DNA from: Burkholderiales bacterium
Lineage (GTDB): Bacteria; Pseudomonadota; Gammaproteobacteria; Burkholderiales; Burkholderiaceae_D
NCBI GenBank assembly: GCA_016196925.1
Contig: JACPWS010000047.1
Span: 110,259 to 174,258 of the forward strand
Direction: 5' to 3'
Length of the DNA stretch: 64,000 nt
Below, one piece after another: positions 27,359 through 35,543 of the stretch; positions within the stretch are counted from its first letter, which is position 1, and each line of letters begins with the position of its first letter. A program made the translations under genes and the position numbers. The notes beneath the pieces were generated by a model, which was given only the letters and a program-made list of their open reading frames with translations, made no database searches and was not told the origin of the DNA.

Positions 27359-28957
27359 TTAGATACAGCGCTCAGCGCTGCGCGTCCGCTCAAGATGCGC
27401 ATAACCCGCTTCGCTGCCGAGTCGCGCATCGAGCATGGCCAGACCCACCGTGAAGTGGTAAATGTCCTGAAAACGCCCGGTATCGAGTCCAAGTGCGCGA
27501 TGCACCACGTCGTCAAAGTAGCAACCGATGCCGGTGCCCTGCAAGCCGCAGGCTTCGGCCTCTAGGTATAGCACCTGCCCGAGCATGCCCGCCTCCCAGT
27601 AGCGCTCGCGATACAGCCATGCTTGCGCCGGGCTGATGTCATCGAAACGGGCCAGCATGCCCAGCGTAAACACGCCATCGGCGGCAATCGCCTGATGACA
27701 GGAAGCGGTGGCGACGAACTCGCGCGTATCGAGCGGCGCCAACAGGTACAGCGGCAGGTGTTGCGGGCAGCCGGGCACGCGCGCCCACAGCCAGTCGGGG
27801 CGCAGCGCGGCGCGCAAGCCGGCCAGCGCCGCCGGGGTGCGCGGCATGCAGTAGATCCCGGGTGCAAGGCCGTCCACCCTGTGCACAAAAAGAACCGGGT
27901 GTACACACGGCGCTGCTGAGCATAGCGACCAGGGCGCCAGGCCGGCGCGCGGCAGCAAAGCGTCCAGCATGCGGTAGAAGCATGGCGCACTGAGGCTGCC
28001 AACGCCGTCGAAGGCCTGGGCCGAGCGCCGGCGGCGTATCAGCACGGAGGCGGGCGTCATGGAAGCCGGCGCTAAAGCCGGTAAAGTCTCACTATGCGCC
28101 GACTGCCCGCGAATGCCGGCGGGTTTGCGGGTGGCAGCGGCGACCGCCGGGATGTCAGGCCAGCCCCTGTGTTCAGGACTCAGCAAGTTGGCCAGCCCCG
28201 ACCACGGCGCCCCGGCCAGGGCGGCCTGCACCTGCGCCGCGGCCGGCGGCTCGCCTGCGCCTATCCATACGATAGCCTCGGGCACTTCGGCCTCTCCTGA
28301 CGGAAAGTCGTCAGGGCGATTTAATCCGATCACGGCAGCGATCTCGTCGTCGCCCCAGTCGGTCAGCAAGCGCAGCGGCCAGCCCAGCATGGCGGCCGCA
28401 TAGGAAAGTCCGGCGAGCGCATGCCCGCAATCGTGCTGACAATAGCGGAAAGCGCGCATGCCGTACTTCCACGCTTCGCGCCAATGAATACCGGACAAGG
28501 CCAGCAGGAAGCCGCCCGGCCATGCGAATGGCGCCGCGGCACGTTGTTCAAGGCAATGCTGGTCGGGCCGGTAGTGATACACGCCGGCGGGCAGCCCCGG
28601 TAAGGCGGGGCAGATCAGGTAGCCCTCGGTAGGGTGCAAGTTGCCGCTGGAAGGGTTGCAGCGCAAAGCCCAGCGATTGCCTCCAAAGGATTTCCAGGCA
28701 GATAGCCCGAGCGACAGCTGCAAGAGACTTGCGACCTGGTCCACCGTCGACGCTTGCGGCGGCGCCGCCGCCGCCGCGCACAGCTCGTCCCAGCTGACGG
28801 GCAGTTCGCCCGTCAGCAAAGCGAGTTCAATCACCTGCGCCCCGGCATAGCGGCGAAACGGGTCGGGCTGCGAATTCCAGTCCAGACCACCGGGGCCAGG
28901 GGCGTAACGCTCCAGATGATGCTTGGAGCGTTCATGATAGCTGAGGGCGAAGTTCAT
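27359..28957 (-). CDS. Two-domain SagB/ThcOx-like nitroreductase-family protein
   Basis: The 532-residue cytoplasmic protein has two nitroreductase-like halves (about 70-260 and 300-520). The N-terminal half has the SagB-type FMN-site pattern LQLSLGLSAWKSFGGNRWALRC and NPSSGNLHPTEGYLI (99-114), preceded by YHERSKHHLERYAPGP. The C-terminal half carries the RRRSAQAFDG start and EAGMLGQVLYLEAEACGLQG. SagB-like domains oxidise azolines to azoles in peptide natural products, but single-gene homologues of unknown role are common. No cyclodehydratase or precursor peptide lies nearby. The stop is only about 25 bases from the interrupted repeat. Confidence 0.85.
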   Translation of the reverse strand: MNFALSYHERSKHHLERYAPGPGGLDWNSQPDPFRRYAGAQVIELALLTGELPVSWDELCAAAAAPPQASTVDQVASLLQLSLGLSAWKSFGGNRWALRCNPSSGNLHPTEGYLICPALPGLPAGVYHYRPDQHCLEQRAAAPFAWPGGFLLALSGIHWREAWKYGMRAFRYCQHDCGHALAGLSYAAAMLGWPLRLLTDWGDDEIAAVIGLNRPDDFPSGEAEVPEAIVWIGAGEPPAAAQVQAALAGAPWSGLANLLSPEHRGWPDIPAVAAATRKPAGIRGQSAHSETLPALAPASMTPASVLIRRRRSAQAFDGVGSLSAPCFYRMLDALLPRAGLAPWSLCSAAPCVHPVLFVHRVDGLAPGIYCMPRTPAALAGLRAALRPDWLWARVPGCPQHLPLYLLAPLDTREFVATASCHQAIAADGVFTLGMLARFDDISPAQAWLYRERYWEAGMLGQVLYLEAEACGLQGTGIGCYFDDVVHRALGLDTGRFQDIYHFTVGLAMLDARLGSEAGYAHLERTRSAERCI

Positions 28958-29057
28958 GAGCGCCTATGCATACCGATAGCCGTCGCTGCGTTACGCTCAT
29001 GGCGGAGCGAGTCGTCGCTGACCACTGCTCAGGCGGCAATAGTCATGCCGAATTGCG

Positions 29058-29264
29058 CTACTCCAGCCGGAATCCTACCTTGATCGTGACCTGGAAGTGC
29101 GCAACTTTTCCGTCCGCGATATGGCCGCGCGACTCGACCACTTCGTACCAGTCCATGTGCTTGACCGTGAGCGCCGCCCTGGCAATCGCCTCGCGTATCG
29201 CCTGATCGCTACCCTCGGTCGACGATCCGACCAGTTCAATAATCTTGTAAGTGTGTGCAGTCAT
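29058..29264 (-). CDS. Dodecin family flavin-binding protein
   Basis: A small 68-residue protein whose family assembles into hollow dodecamers that store or buffer flavins (riboflavin, FMN) or CoA. The sequence MTAHTYKIIELVGSSTEGSD with VKHMDWYEVVESRGHI and VAHFQVTIKVGFRLE matches the family along its full length, including the flavin-contacting Trp. The start is fixed by GGAG before this ATG; the longer frame lacks a site. It lies upstream of the flavin-dependent SagB-like gene on the same strand, about 100 bases away. Confidence 0.93.
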   Translation of the reverse strand: MTAHTYKIIELVGSSTEGSDQAIREAIARAALTVKHMDWYEVVESRGHIADGKVAHFQVTIKVGFRLE

Positions 29265-29415
29265 GATGTTTCTCCAAATTAGGAAACCTGACATCGAAAG
29301 CGTATTCCTGGCAAGCCAGTGAGAATATTGCGCTCAAACGCGGCTACCGTCATCGCGCAACGCAGCAATGCAAGCAAAACACGATGACGACATGGTTCAC
29401 GCGGCCGTATGGAAT

Positions 29416-29733
29416 TCAATCCTTGGGATGCTTCATCGCCTCGGATTCCATGGCGGCATGAAACTCCTCGCTGGCCTCTATCGGTTCCATGGCCTCATCG
29501 ACGGAAGCCGCCGCGCGTTCCGCTTCTGCTATCGTTTCGTCAGCGCTCTCGCCCAGCCCCAGGTCGTCGTCGCTTGGCGGCTCCAGCATGTCTTTCAGCA
29601 TGGCTGTCAACTCTGGCGTATCCCACGGCTCGCCATGCTGCTTTCTTTTTTTTATATAGTGTCTGATTTCTGCGTCTTGCTCCGCAGTCAAGGGAAGCCC
29701 GCGGAACGTGCTTTCAGGGTCAATGTCGGGCAT
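29416..29733 (-). CDS. Small acidic hypothetical protein
   Basis: The 105-residue soluble, strongly acidic protein starts MPDIDPESTFRGLPLTAEQD. AGGAG lies 7 bases upstream of this ATG and supports it over the upstream one. A central predicted helix (EIRHYIKKRKQ) is followed by ELTAMLKDMLEPPSDDDLG and a Glu/Ala-rich tail ending AMKHPKD. There are no Cys residues, signal peptide or membrane segment. I do not recognise a family, and the context gives no function. Confidence 0.6.
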   Translation of the reverse strand: MPDIDPESTFRGLPLTAEQDAEIRHYIKKRKQHGEPWDTPELTAMLKDMLEPPSDDDLGLGESADETIAEAERAAASVDEAMEPIEASEEFHAAMESEAMKHPKD

Positions 29734-30010
29734 GGTCTTCTCCTGAGTTTGTCTCACCATGAGTGTAGCGCTATTACACCATGAGCGCTAAGCATCCGAT
29801 AAAGCAACACTGCGGGCCTTAACTTTGGAAATCACCGGCGGGGCCGCTTGCGGCATGCTCCGGGTTGGATTAGGGTTTACAGGCGCCCTTTAGCGCAAGT
29901 GCGCCAATGCTCATCCACGCCGGACTATCTGCATCAGCGCAAGTCTGCATGACGACAAATGGATACAATGCGCCATCTTCACGAAATTGCACTCGATTGT
30001 CCGCCTCAAT

Positions 30011-30610
30011 ATGAAAATCACCGTCCTGTTCCCGACCCAGACCGAAGCCAGCCTGTTCCAGCGTGAGAATGTCACCAGCATCATCTGCGGCGTCGGCCTG
30101 ACCGCGGCCGCCAGCGCCACGCTGAAGGCGATTTACCAGCAGCAGCCCGATATCCTGATCCTGGCCGGCATTGCCGGCGTGTACCCGCACGCCGGATACA
30201 AGATCGGCGACGTGATGCTGGTGCAGAGCGAAGTCGAGGGCGACCTCGGTTTCTTTACGCCGGGCGGTTTCGTGCATCTGGCGCAGCTGCCGCTGGACAT
30301 GGATTTCGATCGCCGCCATACGCTGCACTGCCCGCATCTGCCCTCAGGCGTGCCGTTCCCGCTGGCGCGCAGCATGTCGCTGAATGCGGCGATGGCGCCG
30401 TTTGTCGATACCAGGAACGTCGATATCGAGAACATGGAAGGCGCGGCATTTTTCCATGTCTGCCTGCAGGAAAAGCAGCGCTTCCTGGAATTACGTTCCA
30501 TCTCCAACGTGGTGCAGCCATGCGAGGACAACTGGGACATGCAGGGGGCGGTGCGCGCCATGACGGCGGGCTTGCATCAGTTGATCGATCTGCTGCAGCA
30601 AAGCGCCTGA
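30011..30610 (+). CDS. Nucleoside phosphorylase/nucleosidase-like protein
   Basis: The 199-residue protein has the PNP/UDP-phosphorylase fold: KITVLFPTQTEASLF, VGLTAAASATLKAIYQQ, the phosphate/ribose region LAGIAGVYPHAGYKIGDV and the purine/ribose-binding IENMEGAAFFHVCLQ with LRSISN. It looks closest to futalosine hydrolase and MTA/SAH nucleosidases. Betaproteobacteria usually rely on ubiquinone, and no other menaquinone gene is near, so a general nucleosidase role is equally possible. I use the ATG at 30011; a TTG eight codons upstream also fits. No clear ribosome binding site. Confidence 0.7.
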   Translation: MKITVLFPTQTEASLFQRENVTSIICGVGLTAAASATLKAIYQQQPDILILAGIAGVYPHAGYKIGDVMLVQSEVEGDLGFFTPGGFVHLAQLPLDMDFDRRHTLHCPHLPSGVPFPLARSMSLNAAMAPFVDTRNVDIENMEGAAFFHVCLQEKQRFLELRSISNVVQPCEDNWDMQGAVRAMTAGLHQLIDLLQQSA

Positions 30611-30638
30611 AGGCCCTTGCTGCAGCAGGCACTAGTGG

Positions 30639-30718
30639 ACTGTTACAGTTGAATCGGAAGTGAAAGGTGTGCGCCCGGCGAGCGCGTGACAGGCACTATC
30701 GGTTCAACTGTTACAGTT
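30639..30718. repeat. Repeated ACTGTTACAGT palindromes around an imperfect inverted repeat
   Basis: ACTGTTACAGT at 30639-30649 and AACTGTTACAGTT at 30706-30718 are odd-centred perfect palindromes. Just inside them lie GTTGAATCGGAAGTG and its approximate inverse CACTATCGGTTCAAC. The block fills the gap between two convergent genes and touches the chrB-like stop codon. It may be a terminator structure, a repeat, or a relic of a regulator binding site. Confidence 0.6.
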
Positions 30719-31173
30719 CACTCAATCTGCGGCGGCCAGTTATGCGTCTCGCCCTGGCATTGCTTACACCAGGCGTATAGCGCGTCATACATGATCATGC
30801 CTTGCCTGAGCATGGCGTGATCGTCGCTATACACGGCCGACAAGCCGAGCGACAGCGCATACAAGCCGGCCGATTGCGGCGTCAGATCGAGGCGCGAAGT
30901 ATCGGCGCCGCGCACGATGGCGGCCAGCTGTAGCAAGGCGGGATCGCGCAATGCGTATTTCTGCAAGAACGCGTCGAAGCTGCATAGCTCGCCCACATGC
31001 GAAAGTTCAGCGCCGGGGATGTCGTAAGGTATCGCCCCGCTTTGCTGCGCCATTTCCAGCACTTGCCTGGCCGGTACGTACAGAAATTCCGGCGTTTTAT
31101 CGATAAAACGCGCGATCAGCCAGGGACAGGCGATACGGTCGATCTTTGGGCGTTCACGTGTTATCCATTGCAT
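30718..31173 (-). CDS. ChrB-domain chromate resistance protein
   Basis: The 151-residue protein matches the C-terminal chromate-resistance domain of ChrB: WITRERPKIDRIACPWLIARFID, FLYVP, IPYDIPGAELSHVGELCSFDAF, IVRGADTS. The N-terminal regulatory part of full-length ChrB is absent, so it is probably an accessory enzyme or sensor fragment, not a DNA-binding regulator. GGGAG lies before the ATG. It follows chrA by 13 bases and is surely cotranscribed with it. Confidence 0.88.
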   Translation of the reverse strand: MQWITRERPKIDRIACPWLIARFIDKTPEFLYVPARQVLEMAQQSGAIPYDIPGAELSHVGELCSFDAFLQKYALRDPALLQLAAIVRGADTSRLDLTPQSAGLYALSLGLSAVYSDDHAMLRQGMIMYDALYAWCKQCQGETHNWPPQIE

Positions 31174-31186
31174 GTTTAGCTCCCGA

Positions 31187-32371
31187 TTAATGATGCGGAT
31201 ACAAAACCAGGCCGGCCAGGGCGGCTGCGGCGATCAGCAGCGGCTCCGGCAACTTCTTGTAACGCCACAGCAAAACCGCCGCTATCAGCGCAATCGCAGC
31301 GGTCGGCCAGTCGACGATGGAGCGGCGCGCGATCACGATGACGGAACCGGTGATGGCGCCGATGGCTGCAGCCGTGATGCCGTCCACGAAGGCCAGCACA
31401 GCGGGAATTTTTCCGTATTTTTTGAAGTAAGGCGCCGGGATGATGGTGAACAGATAGCACGGCAAAAACGTCGCCAGCGCCGCTACGCTCGCCCCCGGCA
31501 AACCGGCCACCAGATAGCCGATAAACCCGACCGTAATCACGACCGGCCCCGGCGTGATCATCGCCACCGCCACCGCATCCACGAATTGTTTGTCGGTCAG
31601 CCAATGATGCTCGGTCACCACGCCGCCATACAAGAAAGGAACGATGGCCAGGCCGGAGCCGAACACGAAAGCACCGGCTTTCGCAAAAAATATGCCGATT
31701 TGCGTCAGCAAGGATAGATCGAGCGAGGCAAGCAAGCCGCTCGCCGCCGGCAATTGGCTCAGCCCGACTGCGTTCAGCCCCGCTTTGCTTAACCACTTTG
31801 GCGGCGCGCGCAAGAACCAGACCAGCACGCCGGCGGCGATGAACAGCCAGGCAATTTCCGATTCGGTGATCACCGTGACGCCCGCCAGCAACAGGTATAT
31901 CGCCCACAACAGCTTGTCCTTGCCCACGCTTTTTTGCGTGAGTTTTTTTGCGCTGAGCGCGATGATGGCTATCACCGCCGCACCGACGCCGTAAAACACC
32001 GCCTGCATCCAGGGCAGGCCGCCGAAGCCGACATAAGCCCAGCCCAGCGCGACCACCATGAAAAACGAAGGCAGCACAAACGCCAGCCCGGCCAGCGTGG
32101 CGCCCAGGATGCGGTAATGCACATAGCCGAGATAGATCGCCAGCTGGGCCGCCAGCGGGCCGGGCGCCAGCTGGGCCAGCGCCAGGCCTTCCTTGTAATC
32201 GGCGGCGCTGATCCAGCGGCGCTGCTCGACCAGATCGCGCTGCATATAGCCGACCAGCGCCACCGGCCCGCCGAACCCGAGACTGCCGAGGCGCAGCATG
32301 TACAGGATTAACTGCCAGAGGGTGTAGCCAGGGTTCATAGTCGCTTGCATAGTCGCTTGTCTCGGTAACAT
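31187..32371 (-). CDS. chrA: Chromate efflux transporter ChrA
   Basis: Inner-membrane CHR-family transporter that expels chromate. The 394-residue protein has two homologous halves, each opening with the family pattern (LGSLGFGGPVALVGYM with LAQLAPGPLAAQLAIYLGY; KAGAFVFGSGLAIVPFL with AMITPGPVVITVGFIGYL). It has about ten membrane helices. The N-terminus MLPRQATMQATMNPG contains a 12-base tandem duplication and three possible ATG starts (32371, 32350, 32338). Homologues usually start at the MNP position. The chrB-like gene follows in the same operon. Confidence 0.94.
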   Translation of the reverse strand: MLPRQATMQATMNPGYTLWQLILYMLRLGSLGFGGPVALVGYMQRDLVEQRRWISAADYKEGLALAQLAPGPLAAQLAIYLGYVHYRILGATLAGLAFVLPSFFMVVALGWAYVGFGGLPWMQAVFYGVGAAVIAIIALSAKKLTQKSVGKDKLLWAIYLLLAGVTVITESEIAWLFIAAGVLVWFLRAPPKWLSKAGLNAVGLSQLPAASGLLASLDLSLLTQIGIFFAKAGAFVFGSGLAIVPFLYGGVVTEHHWLTDKQFVDAVAVAMITPGPVVITVGFIGYLVAGLPGASVAALATFLPCYLFTIIPAPYFKKYGKIPAVLAFVDGITAAAIGAITGSVIVIARRSIVDWPTAAIALIAAVLLWRYKKLPEPLLIAAAALAGLVLYPHH

Positions 32372-32527
32372 CTAAACTATGCCATATATTCTTTACCGCG
32401 TGCGTCTGACGGCTCGCTACAAATTTGACGCATTTATACAAGTACAACAACAAAATTCTGGTTAGACTGAGCGCTGTTCATCGTGGCAATGCCTCACATC
32501 CACAGATCGCTATTTTCCGGAGAGCCT

Positions 32528-33235
32528 ATGCAACCCGTCGTTCTGAATCAGGTCGGCAAAACCTATCACCTCGATACGGTGGCGGTGCCGGCCCTGGTCG
32601 ATATCAACCTGGAAATCAGGCCGAATTGCTTCACCGTGATTTCCGGCCCCTCCGGCAGCGGCAAGACCACCCTGCTGAATATCATCGGTTGCATAGACCG
32701 CCCCGATAGCGGCGAAGTGCTGGTGGCCGGGCGCGACATCCTGGCCATGACCGATAATGACTTATCCGATTTCCGCGCGCGCCATCTCGGTTTCATCTTC
32801 CAGAACTTCAACCTGTTGCCGGTGCTGAGCGCCTATGAAAACGTGGAATACCCGCTGCTGCTGACCAAGATGCCGGCGGCCGAACGGCGCCAGCGTGTGC
32901 TGGGCTTGCTGGAAGCGGTCGGGCTGGCGGACCGGGCGCAAAACCGCCCCGGCCAGCTGTCCGGCGGCCAGCGTCAGCGCGTCGCGATTGCGCGCGCGCT
33001 GGCGACCGCGCCGCAACTGGTGCTGGCGGACGAACCTACCGCGAATCTGGACAGCCAGACCGGCGCCGCCATCATCGCCCTGATGCGCAGTATGCAGCGC
33101 GAACATCATGTGTCCTTCGTGTTTTCTTCGCACGATCCGCAAGTGCAGGCCGAGGCCGACGATGCGATCTTCCTGCGCGACGGCCGCATCACGCATATCG
33201 AACGCCGCACCCCGCTCAAGGACGCCGCCGCATGA
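32528..33235 (+). CDS. LolD/MacB-type ABC transporter ATPase
   Basis: The 235-residue nucleotide-binding subunit starts MQPVVLNQVGKTYHLDT, with GGAGAG before this ATG; the longer frame lacks a site. Walker A is SGPSGSGKTTLLN, Q-loop FIFQNFNLLPVLSAYENVEYP, signature [15 protein letters not shown], Walker B LVLADEPTANLD, and the H-loop SSHDPQ. LSAYENVEYPLLL is typical of ATPases that pair with FtsX-type permeases rather than classical transporters. It overlaps the permease gene by ATGA. See the cassette finding for the joint role. Confidence 0.93.
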   Translation: MQPVVLNQVGKTYHLDTVAVPALVDINLEIRPNCFTVISGPSGSGKTTLLNIIGCIDRPDSGEVLVAGRDILAMTDNDLSDFRARHLGFIFQNFNLLPVLSAYENVEYPLLLTKMPAAERRQRVLGLLEAVGLADRAQNRPGQLSGGQRQRVAIARALATAPQLVLADEPTANLDSQTGAAIIALMRSMQREHHVSFVFSSHDPQVQAEADDAIFLRDGRITHIERRTPLKDAAA

Positions 33236-34629
33236 AAACCTTCTCGCTCGCCCTGCGCAATCTGCTGCGCAACCGCCGCCGCTCGCTGACCACCCTGCTG
33301 GCCATGGTGATCGGTCTGGTCACGATACTGCTGTTCGGCGGCTACAGCCGCAACGTGATTTACGCGATGCAGACCGGCTATGTGCAATTGCACGGCCATC
33401 TGCAAATCCAGCGCAAGGATTTTTTCCTGTACGGCAGCGGCAATCCAGCCGCGTACGGCATCCCCAACTATCAGGCGGTCATCGATATCGTCAAACGCGA
33501 CCCACTGCTGGCGCCCATGCTCACGGTGGTCACGCCGAAACTTTCGCTGGGCGGCATCGCCGGCAATTTCGCGGCCGGCGTCTCGAAAAACGTGGTCGCC
33601 AGCGGCGTCGTGCCGGCGGAACAGAATAGTATGCGGCTATGGGACGATTACGGCAGCGCCAGCTATACGCCTAAGATCGCGCTGGAAGGCACGGCGTCGG
33701 ATGCGGTAGTGATAGGCACAGGCGTGGCGCGCCTGCTGCATCTGTGTGCGCCGCTGCACGTCAGCAATTGCGGCCAGCTGCCGCTGCCGCCCGCCCGCTC
33801 CGACAGCAGCGGCGCTGCCGCACCGGACGACATCGCCGCGCTTTCCGGCCTGGAACAAGGCGCGGCGCCCGCCTCTGGCCAGACCACGATAGAGATGCTG
33901 GCGGCCAACCTGCACGGCGCCCCGAATGTCGCCAGCCTGCAAGTCATCAAGGCCGAGAACTGGGGCCTGAAGGAATTCGACGACAGCTATATGGTCATGC
34001 ATCTGGCGCAGGCGCAAAAGTTGATCTTCGGCGGCGACGCGCCGCAAGCCACCGCGATCCAGATCCAGTTGCAGCACACCGGGCAAATGGCTGCGGCACA
34101 AGCGCGCCTGAACGAATTGCTGGCGAGCACGCTCAAGCAGACGCCGCTGGAAATTCTCGGTTACGAAACCCTGGCGCCTATCTACGGCCAGACCATACAG
34201 TTTTTCGACTCGGTGTTCGGCTTCATCGCCACCCTGATAGGCGTGATCGTGCTGTTCACGGTCGGCAACACCATGAGCACGGCGGTGTTCGAACGCACCA
34301 CCGAGATCGGCACCCTGCGCGCGATTGGCCAGCGGCGCGGCGGCATCCGCCACCTGTTCGTCAGCGAAGGCCTGCTGCTAGGCGCGATCGGCGCCGTACT
34401 CGGCGTGCTGACGGCCCTGCTGCTGGCCTATCTGATCAACCACGCCGGCCTGACCTGGACCCCGCCCGGCTATGTGTACGCCTATCCGCTCAAGGTAAGG
34501 GTGTGGGGCGATTGGGGCTTGATCGGCGGCAGCGCCGCCGGCCTGATCGTCGTGGCGCTGATCTCGGCCTGGTGGCCGGCCCATAGAGCCTCGCGCATGC
34601 TGATCGTCGACGCCTTGCGCCACGTTTAA
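33232..34629 (+). CDS. FtsX-family ABC transporter permease (LolC/E-like)
   Basis: The 465-residue permease has the four-helix FtsX/MacB arrangement. One N-terminal helix follows NLLRNRRRSLTTLLAMVIGLV, then comes a large periplasmic domain (about residues 45-320). Three C-terminal helices begin near FGFIATLIGVIVLFTVGNTM with ERTTEIGTLRAIGQRRGGI. Such permeases pass mechanical force to periplasmic partners rather than forming a channel. It starts in the overlap with the ATPase gene and ends 134 bases before the LolA-like gene, with a palindromic repeat in that gap. Confidence 0.9.
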   Translation: MKTFSLALRNLLRNRRRSLTTLLAMVIGLVTILLFGGYSRNVIYAMQTGYVQLHGHLQIQRKDFFLYGSGNPAAYGIPNYQAVIDIVKRDPLLAPMLTVVTPKLSLGGIAGNFAAGVSKNVVASGVVPAEQNSMRLWDDYGSASYTPKIALEGTASDAVVIGTGVARLLHLCAPLHVSNCGQLPLPPARSDSSGAAAPDDIAALSGLEQGAAPASGQTTIEMLAANLHGAPNVASLQVIKAENWGLKEFDDSYMVMHLAQAQKLIFGGDAPQATAIQIQLQHTGQMAAAQARLNELLASTLKQTPLEILGYETLAPIYGQTIQFFDSVFGFIATLIGVIVLFTVGNTMSTAVFERTTEIGTLRAIGQRRGGIRHLFVSEGLLLGAIGAVLGVLTALLLAYLINHAGLTWTPPGYVYAYPLKVRVWGDWGLIGGSAAGLIVVALISAWWPAHRASRMLIVDALRHV

Positions 34630-34653
34630 AGAAAAACGGAACACCTCCACTTC

Positions 34654-34724
34654 GTCATTCCCGCGCAAGCGGGAATCCATGTAAATCGACCGCTTAGATG
34701 GATCCCCGCTTACGCGAGGATGAC
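34654..34724. repeat. Dispersed GTCATTCC palindromic repeat, copy 4
   Basis: A 71-bp palindrome from GTCATTCCCGCG to CGAGGATGAC, with a strong inner hairpin CCCGCGCAAGCGGG. It sits inside the four-gene envelope cassette between permease and LolA-like gene, where it could reduce or tune downstream expression. Confidence 0.88.
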
Positions 34725-34763
34725 GAAACCCACACTAAGCTACGCTTCCAAAAGGATCAGCAA

Positions 34764-35543
34764 ATGCGAATAAAACCCGCGACTCCTCTGATGGCGATAT
34801 TTGTACTGAGCCTGGCGCAACTGGCCAGCGCCGCCCCCGACGCGCAAGCGATCCTGGCCGCCAGCGACGCCGTGCGCAACCCCGATTTCCCTTACGGCCT
34901 GATCACCACCCTGATCGAATACCGCAACGGCAAGCAGACCGACAGCAGCACGCTGGCGGTGTATTCCAAGGCCGATAAAAACAGCGGCCAGTTCCGCAAC
35001 CTGATCCGCTACCTGGCGCCGGCACGCGACGCCAACAAGCTGATGCTGAAGAGCGGCAACGACCTGTGGTTTTACGATCCCGCCAACAAGGCCAGCATAC
35101 GCATCTCGCCGCAACAGCGGCTGCTAGGGCAGGCCGCCAACGGCGACGTGGTGACGGTGAACCTGGCCAAGGATTACCAGGCCAGCCTGACGGCCGAAGA
35201 AGAGGTGCAAGATGGCGAGCGCCAGACCCGCCCTTGTTACAAGCTGGCGCTGGCCGCGATCACGCCCGATGTCACCTATCACCACATCGAGTTGTGGATA
35301 GACCGCGGCAATAATCAACCGGTCAAGGCGCGCTATTACACCGAGAGCGGACGCCTGCTGAAGACCGCGTATTTCCGCCATTATCAAAAACAACTGGGGC
35401 AGGAAAGACCGACCGAAACCGTCATCATAGACGGTCTCGATCCCAACTGGGTTACGGTGCTGCGCCTGTCCGATTACGCGAAACGCGAAGTGCCGGACGC
35501 CTGGCTGCAGCGCGATTACCTGCCGCGCTTCAAGCCGGAATGA
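34764..35543 (+). CDS. LolA-like periplasmic outer-membrane lipoprotein-sorting protein
   Basis: The 259-residue protein has a signal peptide (MRIKPATPLMAIFVLSLAQL, cleavage after ASA). The mature part matches the LolA_like outer-membrane lipoprotein-sorting family: NLIRYLAPARDANKLML, DLWFYDPANKASIRISPQQR, VTYHHIELWIDRGNNQPVKA, and the end LRLSDYAKREVPDAWLQRDY. AAGGAT precedes the start ATG. It probably forms a half-open barrel that carries a lipid or acylated cargo across the periplasm. It is cotranslated (ATGA overlap) with the beta-barrel gene and lies downstream of an FtsX-type transporter. Confidence 0.88.
   Translation: MRIKPATPLMAIFVLSLAQLASAAPDAQAILAASDAVRNPDFPYGLITTLIEYRNGKQTDSSTLAVYSKADKNSGQFRNLIRYLAPARDANKLMLKSGNDLWFYDPANKASIRISPQQRLLGQAANGDVVTVNLAKDYQASLTAEEEVQDGERQTRPCYKLALAAITPDVTYHHIELWIDRGNNQPVKARYYTESGRLLKTAYFRHYQKQLGQERPTETVIIDGLDPNWVTVLRLSDYAKREVPDAWLQRDYLPRFKPE

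Noticed and set aside
30011..30610. Evidence for a futalosine menaquinone pathway
   Set aside because: Only a nucleosidase-like protein is present; no mqnA, C, D or E homologue in the window, so the family resemblance is not enough.
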